Shown here: one piece after another, positions 45,801-48,607 of the stretch
How the letters are laid out: each line of letters begins with the position of its first letter
How positions within the stretch are numbered: position 1 is the stretch's first letter
Origin: Chromera velia
Lineage: Eukaryota; Sar; Chromeraceae
Assembly: GCA_018398765.1 (NCBI GenBank)
Contig: JAHBMJ010005686.1
Location: 1-48,607 of the forward strand
DNA: 48,607 bases
Reading direction: 5' to 3'
Notes under the pieces: generated by a model
What the model was told of the DNA's origin: nothing
Seen by the model: the letters and a program-made list of their open reading frames with translations, nothing else
The model's database searches: none
Made by a program: the position numbers and the translations under genes

Positions 45801-48415
45801 AGACATGTGACACACCTCAATCGTGAGGCTTTGTCTTGGAGGAAGAGAAGAGGAGCTTGCATGACTCACTCGGCAGAGAGCAGTTTGATTGACCAAATAT
45901 GCATGAAAGGACTCGCTTCCAAAGCTGGACCGTTGCTTCATCTCGAGAACCCGTGCAATCGAGTTGCTTTGGATTGACCGGTTTGCTTGCAGGTGATCGA
46001 GAAATTGGAAGAGCTGAGGAGTCGTTTTGTGGTCGCAGAACGAGAGGGCGGAGAACGACCTGATCTTGGTCATTTCGTGTTCATTGGGTCCCCTGGGACG
46101 GGAAAGACGACGGTCGCACGGATCATGGCGGTGCGTCACTCCGGCAGTGTGTTTGCCGTGTTGCCTGTTTTTCAGATCGAAAGAAAGAAACAAAGCAAGA
46201 AAGAAAGAAAGCGAAAGAAAGAAAGAAACAAACAAAGAAAGCAGCAGAGAAAGAAGGAAAGAGACGTGCTTCCATTTGCCTGCCGATCCATCACGTGGGC
46301 TGTTCTACAGGACGCAAAAAAGTCATGAAATGCAACAACTCTAACTCGTCCCGTTCCCTCGCCCAACATTGTCTTCGATCGTCTCCGTTTTGCACTCTGT
46401 TTTTGAAAACTGTTTTTAGGACTCTTCCGCTTGTTGACAAGACTTGCATTCTGTTCTATTCCCTCTTATGCCCCGCATGCAGAAGGTATTGAGCCAGTTG
46501 GGTCTTCTCGCTCGTGACACTCTGATCGAGACTTCGGGCCTGGACCTCACAGGCGAATTTGTCGGACAGACGAAAAAGAAGGTGACAGAGAAATTGGACT
46601 GTGCAAAGGGCGGGGTTTTGTTCATCGACGAGGCTTATGAGCTCGGCAAGGGCGCATACGGACAGGAGGCGATGACTACTCTTCTCGCTGCGCTGACCTC
46701 CGAAGAATATCGCGGCATGGTCGTCATCCTCGAAGGGTATGAGAGAGACATCAGCGACATGCTTGACAGAAACGTCGGGCTGAAAAGCAGATTCTCTCAG
46801 TATTTTCACTTTCCTGATTGGGACGTTCGCGACTGCGTCAGGTCGGTTCGCAATGTGCGTACGTGTCTGTGGGTGAGAGAAGGATATCAGCTGTCGCTTG
46901 AAGCCCCCCCCGCTGTTTGGGACTCAAACTGCCTCTCTGTTTGCGCTTTCGAGGCACTTCAGATCGTGGTATTCATAGTATGCTTTTCACGTCTGGCTTC
47001 GTGCTGAGGTGATCAAGATGCACATTTTGACGAATGACAACCTGCAGCTCTGCCTTAGACTCTGACCTGCTCCATGCAGACAGGCTGCATGCTTCTCAGT
47101 TCTGTATATGGGTATTCCTTGAATTGATGTTCTTTTCTTTCTCTCTGCCGCCTTGCGGGCCGGTGCATGCAGCTACGTGTAGCAGCTTGCGAAGAAAGAC
47201 GACCTCTCCCTGGAGGAGGGTGCTGTGTCGGCATTCTACAGCGGGTTTGGCAAGCTCCTCAAACTGGACGGGTGGGGAAATGGGAGAGACGTGGATCGGG
47301 CATGGAAGAATGCGCAGACGAAACGAGCCGTGCGGGTTGAGAGAGAACGAAAGGCGGGAGCCTCAGAGGAGAAAAAAGGGCCCGCTGGATCCAGTGCAGA
47401 AGAGTCTGGTCGGTACATTTCTGCAGAAGACGTGCAGAGTGCTCTCGGAGAGATGATCAAAATCCGCCAACCTCAGTCTGCACCCCCCTCGGTCGCCGGG
47501 GCTCTCATGGAAGGTGCCCGAATGTTGGAAGACAGCAGCAACGCTGACGCTCCCCCTCCTGTCGCAACCCGTTCAGCTGAGGTGACCAGAGCGCCCTCCT
47601 GTGTGGAGGAGTGTGTGGAGGAGGAGAAGGACGATATGCAAAGGGATTCCGGGGTCTCTGACGAGATTTGGGCCCAACTTGTGCGTGCAAAGGAGGAAGA
47701 GAAGAGGCAGGCTGAAGAGGAAGAGAGACAACTCAAAGCCATGAGGGAGGAGGAGGAACGTCTCCGTCGGGAGGAAGAGGAAGCGCTTCGGTTGTTTCTG
47801 GAAGAACAAGAACGTCTCAAGAGGGAGAAAGAAGCCGAACAGCTGCGAAAGCTGGAAGAGAAAAGGAGGATGCAGGAGGAGAGTCGCAGACATGCACAGG
47901 AAGCTGCAAGAAGGTTTGTCAGACAATTCAGCTACAGAACCTGGTGTCCCTTCTTCTCAATCATTCGTTTCGTTCACTACACGTGGTTTTTCTTTTTGTC
48001 GCTTTCCCTTCGTTTCATCGCTCTTGGGGTTGATTTATCTGCACAACAGTAGACTGTCTATTTGACTACATTCGTGGAGGGCCCCGAAAATGTTTTCTTC
48101 TGGCATTTTCTCACTGTGACATGCGGTCAACTCACCGGACTGGCAATAAAGTATCGAAGTCCACACGTCGTCCTTCCAGTTGCACGCCAGATAGTGGATG
48201 TCTTCGTGCTGATACGTGACTCTGCTTTTTGGTTTTGGTTCTGCAGGGCTCGAGAGGATGCCGAGCGCAGGCGGCAGGAAAGGCTGAAGCAGGAGCAGGC
48301 GATCAAGGAGAAACTGCGGCAGATATCCCCGTGCCCTGCAGGGTTTCAGTGGCATCGGCAGGGGGGTGGGTGGCGCTGCGGTGGGGGCTCTCATTTCGTC
48401 AGCGATCACAGCTGA
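28649..48415 (+). CDS. Giant NFX1/ZNFX1-like helicase fused to three CbbX-type AAA+ domains
   Basis: About 25 exons and 11.5 kb of coding sequence (about 3,840 residues). Order: CCCH finger, RGG box, ZNFX1-like N-terminal region, SF1 helicase core split by a Cys/His-rich insertion, NFX1-type Cys/His region, three AAA+ domains of the CbbX/SpoVK type, coiled coil, and C-terminal CPAGF...W...GGGWRCGGGSHFVSD. Nearly all exon joins have matching phases and TGCAG acceptors. By family the helicase half binds and unwinds RNA in surveillance or silencing; the AAA+ half should form a remodelling ring. Fungal proteins with related combinations are known to me in general terms. Problems: no ATG before 28649, frame changes at 28763-28796, about 29340-29390, about 29588 and about 34245, TAA at 35485 and TAG at 47180. 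Whether the gene is functional is open. Confidence 0.75.
31029..31170. repeat. (GT)n microsatellite in giant-gene intron 1
   Basis: GT and GTGAGT units with a GA run at its end, within intron 30718-31290. Confidence 0.9.
31291..32557 (+). CDS. Giant gene exons 2-4: helicase motif Ia region
   Basis: Exons 31291-31497, 31809-31977 and 32291-32557. Exon 2 holds SPPILVLSYKNHAIDEFL, the SF1 motif Ia form found in ZNFX1-like helicases (Y-x-NHA-x-D-x-F-L), and GNLVRIGRQS. Exons 3-4 encode a helical 1B-like insertion (RDKVSDLVKQKDALRGVL; MLAATVRRVDVLRRAVDAL). Phases 2-2-0-0 agree across joins. Confidence 0.8.
32812..33634 (+). CDS. Giant gene exon 5: Cys/His-rich insertion in the helicase core
   Basis: About 274 residues lying between motif Ia and motif II. 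A C-x-x-H unit preceded by an aromatic or small residue recurs six times (LCDEH, GCPLH, LCKFH, YCKQH, FCEFH, YCSIH), each with further Cys 7-20 residues upstream. This implies a string of zinc-binding units. I do not recognise a named domain. The exon ends at a canonical GTAAGT donor (phase 1). Confidence 0.8.
33918..35053 (+). CDS. Giant gene exons 6-7: acidic linker and helicase motifs II-III
   Basis: Exon 6 (33918-34485) begins with an acidic low-complexity stretch, then IDPERVKRL and a helix (EAGRVLMQAQRELINSLMRT); a one-base frame change is needed near 34245. Exon 7 (34832-35053) encodes YENKAVIGGTIVGC, motif II FAILVEEASEVLEP (Walker B of the EEAS type, as in UPF1-like helicases) and motif III MIGDHLQLQP. 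Confidence 0.75.
35338..35626 (+). CDS. Giant gene exon 8: start of RecA2, with in-frame TAA
   Basis: INVSMFERLV, then SVLSVQRRMRQNVCDFTRE, TAA at 35485-35487, then YKDIVRIEDHETVASRT and HIYLWTHR. The sequence is conserved-looking on both sides of the stop, and both borders (phase 0 and phase 1) fit the neighbouring exons. No GT/AG pair would remove only the stop. The next exon's phase-1 start at 36608 matches, so no exon is lost in the gap that follows. Confidence 0.75.
35776..36262. other. 332-bp assembly gap in a CT-rich intron
   Basis: N at 35776-36107 is flanked by (CT)n on both sides, then CTTT and CTCC runs to 36262. It lies wholly within intron 35627-36607 of the giant gene, so it is probably a collapsed or unsequenced microsatellite. 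Confidence 0.9.
36608..37856 (+). CDS. Giant gene exons 9-11: helicase motifs IV-VI
   Basis: Exons 36608-36741, 37074-37210 and 37694-37856. They encode SRVGVSWMNVEEAERTAQL, IAILTPYKGQLRLIRDVL, STVDRFQGDEADIILIS (motif V) and NRMIVLLSRARLGMVLIG (motif VI, with the arginine finger). This completes an SF1 UPF1-like core. The acceptor before exon 10 is TGTAG rather than the usual TGCAG. Confidence 0.85.
38128..40844 (+). CDS. Giant gene exons 12-14: NFX1-type Cys/His region
   Basis: Exons 38128-39054, 39275-39544 and 39840-40844. Regular CGH, C-x3-C and C-x-x-H units (CQKRCENTLSCGHDCGLICH; CSHAVKLPC; RCGHPAK; CGHDANVQC; CGHAVKVPC; CGHMRRAPC) match the NFX1-type zinc-finger repeats that follow the helicase in ZNFX1-like proteins. 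The first exon starts with TDHWKKTVELL and SLPISCPKH, the usual junction segment. (GT)n and (TGTC)n runs fill the intron before exon 14. Confidence 0.8.
39783..39823. repeat. (TGTC)n microsatellite in a giant-gene intron
   Basis: Follows GT/GC-rich DNA in intron 39545-39839, immediately before the acceptor. Confidence 0.9.
41194..42710 (+). CDS. Giant gene exons 15-16: linker before the AAA+ domains
   Basis: Exons 41194-41883 and 42156-42710, both phase 0. They encode a helical and partly acidic region (QWLFQEGFSS, WTKAELEQAATAM, LELLELGHPEEGGTELDNYL, RFRDAGEILLTEEEKEI) ending MEKLLNLTGLKK. The end is the typical entry (L.GL..VK) to a CbbX-type AAA+ domain. No catalytic motif is seen. Confidence 0.75.
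42949..43561 (+). CDS. Giant gene exons 17-18: first CbbX-type AAA+ domain
   Basis: Exons 42949-43152 and 43311-43561. Walker A is FLGNPGTGKTT (43048-43080), Walker B is GGVLFIDEAYDL (about 43371-43410). These are followed by SIILAGYEDDMNEKF and NDGLRSR, the sensor and arginine-finger region. The sequence matches the CbbX/SpoVK subfamily pattern. Confidence 0.88.
43916..45646 (+). CDS. Giant gene exons 19-21: second AAA+ domain and lid
   Basis: Exons 43916-44780, 45100-45237 and 45482-45646. First comes the lid of domain 1 (IRFDDFDEKELLEVW, FGNAREVRAKLE), then LNRLFIGNPGTGKTTCA (Walker A), KVLLIDEAYALDD (Walker B), AVLLLGYERQLKDML and NPGLSRRFP. The second lid (FGNAGAVEQLLK) is in exon 20. 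Confidence 0.88.
45993..47913 (+). CDS. Giant gene exons 22-24: third AAA+ domain, lid and coiled coil
   Basis: Exons 45993-46130, 46483-46841 and 47173-47913. Walker A FIGSPGTGKTT, Walker B GVLFIDEAYELG, VVILEGYERDISDML, NVGLKSRF. The phase-2 donor at 46842 fits only the GCATGCAG acceptor ending at 47172, which gives SYV, TAG (47180-47182), QLAKKDDLSL. Acceptors ending at 47182 or 47185 would skip the stop but break the phase. Then come FGNGRDVDRAW-like WGNGRDVDRAW (lid) and a long Glu/Arg-rich coiled coil (about 47670-47913). Confidence 0.8.
46168..46262. repeat. (AAAG)n-rich tract in a giant-gene intron
   Basis: Degenerate AAAG/AAAC tract in the intron between the Walker A and Walker B exons of the third AAA+ domain. 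Confidence 0.85.
48247..48415 (+). CDS. Giant gene last exon: C-terminal Cys motif
   Basis: Continues the coiled coil in phase 2, then CPAGFQWHRQGGGWRCGGGS and HFVSD before TGA at 48413-48415. Short CPAGF.W...G.GWRC.GGSH motifs end some fungal multi-AAA+ proteins of this type (recalled in general terms), which supports this as the true C-terminus. Confidence 0.75.
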
Positions 48416-48607
48416 ACGCGCAATTCACCTTTGAGCTCTGATCGTCGGGACGGCCGTGCGATGATCTGTGCTGGCATTCACACAGTGCTGCATGTATGAT
48501 AATCATTCGTTGTCTGTCGATGATTGACGCTGTTACAGAGGGTCCGGGCTGTTGGCGTCTCCAGTATCGGGGCGCTGGGGGGGTGGGGAGGGGTGTGTGT
48601 TGTTTCG
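48416..48607. other. 3' flank of the giant gene
   Basis: No further coding sequence is supported. No AATAAA motif is seen before the window ends. Confidence 0.5.

Noticed and set aside
13203-47182. Nuclear stop-codon reassignment (TAA/TAG as Gln), suggested by TAG facing CAG in the two ankyrin copies and stops inside the giant gene
   Set aside because: Clean genes in the same window end naturally at all three stops (arginine kinase TAA, TRAF gene TAG, giant gene TGA). TGA is also among the in-frame stops, and CAG-to-TAG is a common single transition. Decay or error is simpler.

Overview
The window is eukaryotic nuclear DNA. Genes are split by many GT-AG introns of about 100-1000 bp, and most 3' splice sites read TGCAG or GCATGCAG. 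Introns and spacers are full of simple repeats. The protein set (RING/TRAF protein with MATH-like modules, phagocyte-type arginine kinase, ankyrin and vWA families, giant NFX1-type helicase) and the density of TGCATGCA motifs suggest an alveolate alga of the Chromera type. That is an inference from style; there is no rRNA or organelle marker here to prove it. There are three assembly gaps: 14222-14334, 25245-25265 and 35776-36107.

Layout. (1) 1-8597 is a transposon graveyard. One anonymous repeat (R1) occurs twice in tandem. The first copy carries a 240-bp MITE. The second is split by a block of smaller repeats, which contains a 595-bp terminal-inverted-repeat element, and by a 2.9-kb 5'-truncated LINE. 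Paralogous empty sites for both the MITE and the LINE can be read in the window. (2) 8598-12150 (+) is a five-exon RING/TRAF gene whose two MATH-like modules arose by duplication of a two-exon cassette. (3) 13203-18843 is a recent tandem duplication of about 2.1 kb linking a dead ankyrin-repeat gene (-) to a dead vWA/transmembrane gene (+). Disabling mutations shared by both copies and private to one copy can be ordered. (4) 20198-23428 (-) is an unrecognised gene of about 959 residues in two exons. It lies head to head with (5) an arginine kinase gene, 24278-26458 (+), which has five exons including a 17-nt microexon. (6) 28649-48415 (+) is a giant gene of about 25 exons and 3,840 residues.

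The giant gene reads CCCH finger, RGG box, UPF1/ZNFX1-like SF1 helicase with a Cys/His-rich insertion, NFX1-type zinc-finger region, three CbbX/SpoVK-type AAA+ domains, coiled coil, and a short Cys-containing C-terminal motif. By family it should be an RNA-binding and RNA-surveillance or silencing type helicase joined to AAA+ remodelling modules. As assembled it carries two in-frame stops (35485-35487 and, by phase-consistent splicing, 47180-47182) and several frame changes near G runs. It is therefore either poorly assembled, recently inactivated, or recoded; this is the main question the window poses.
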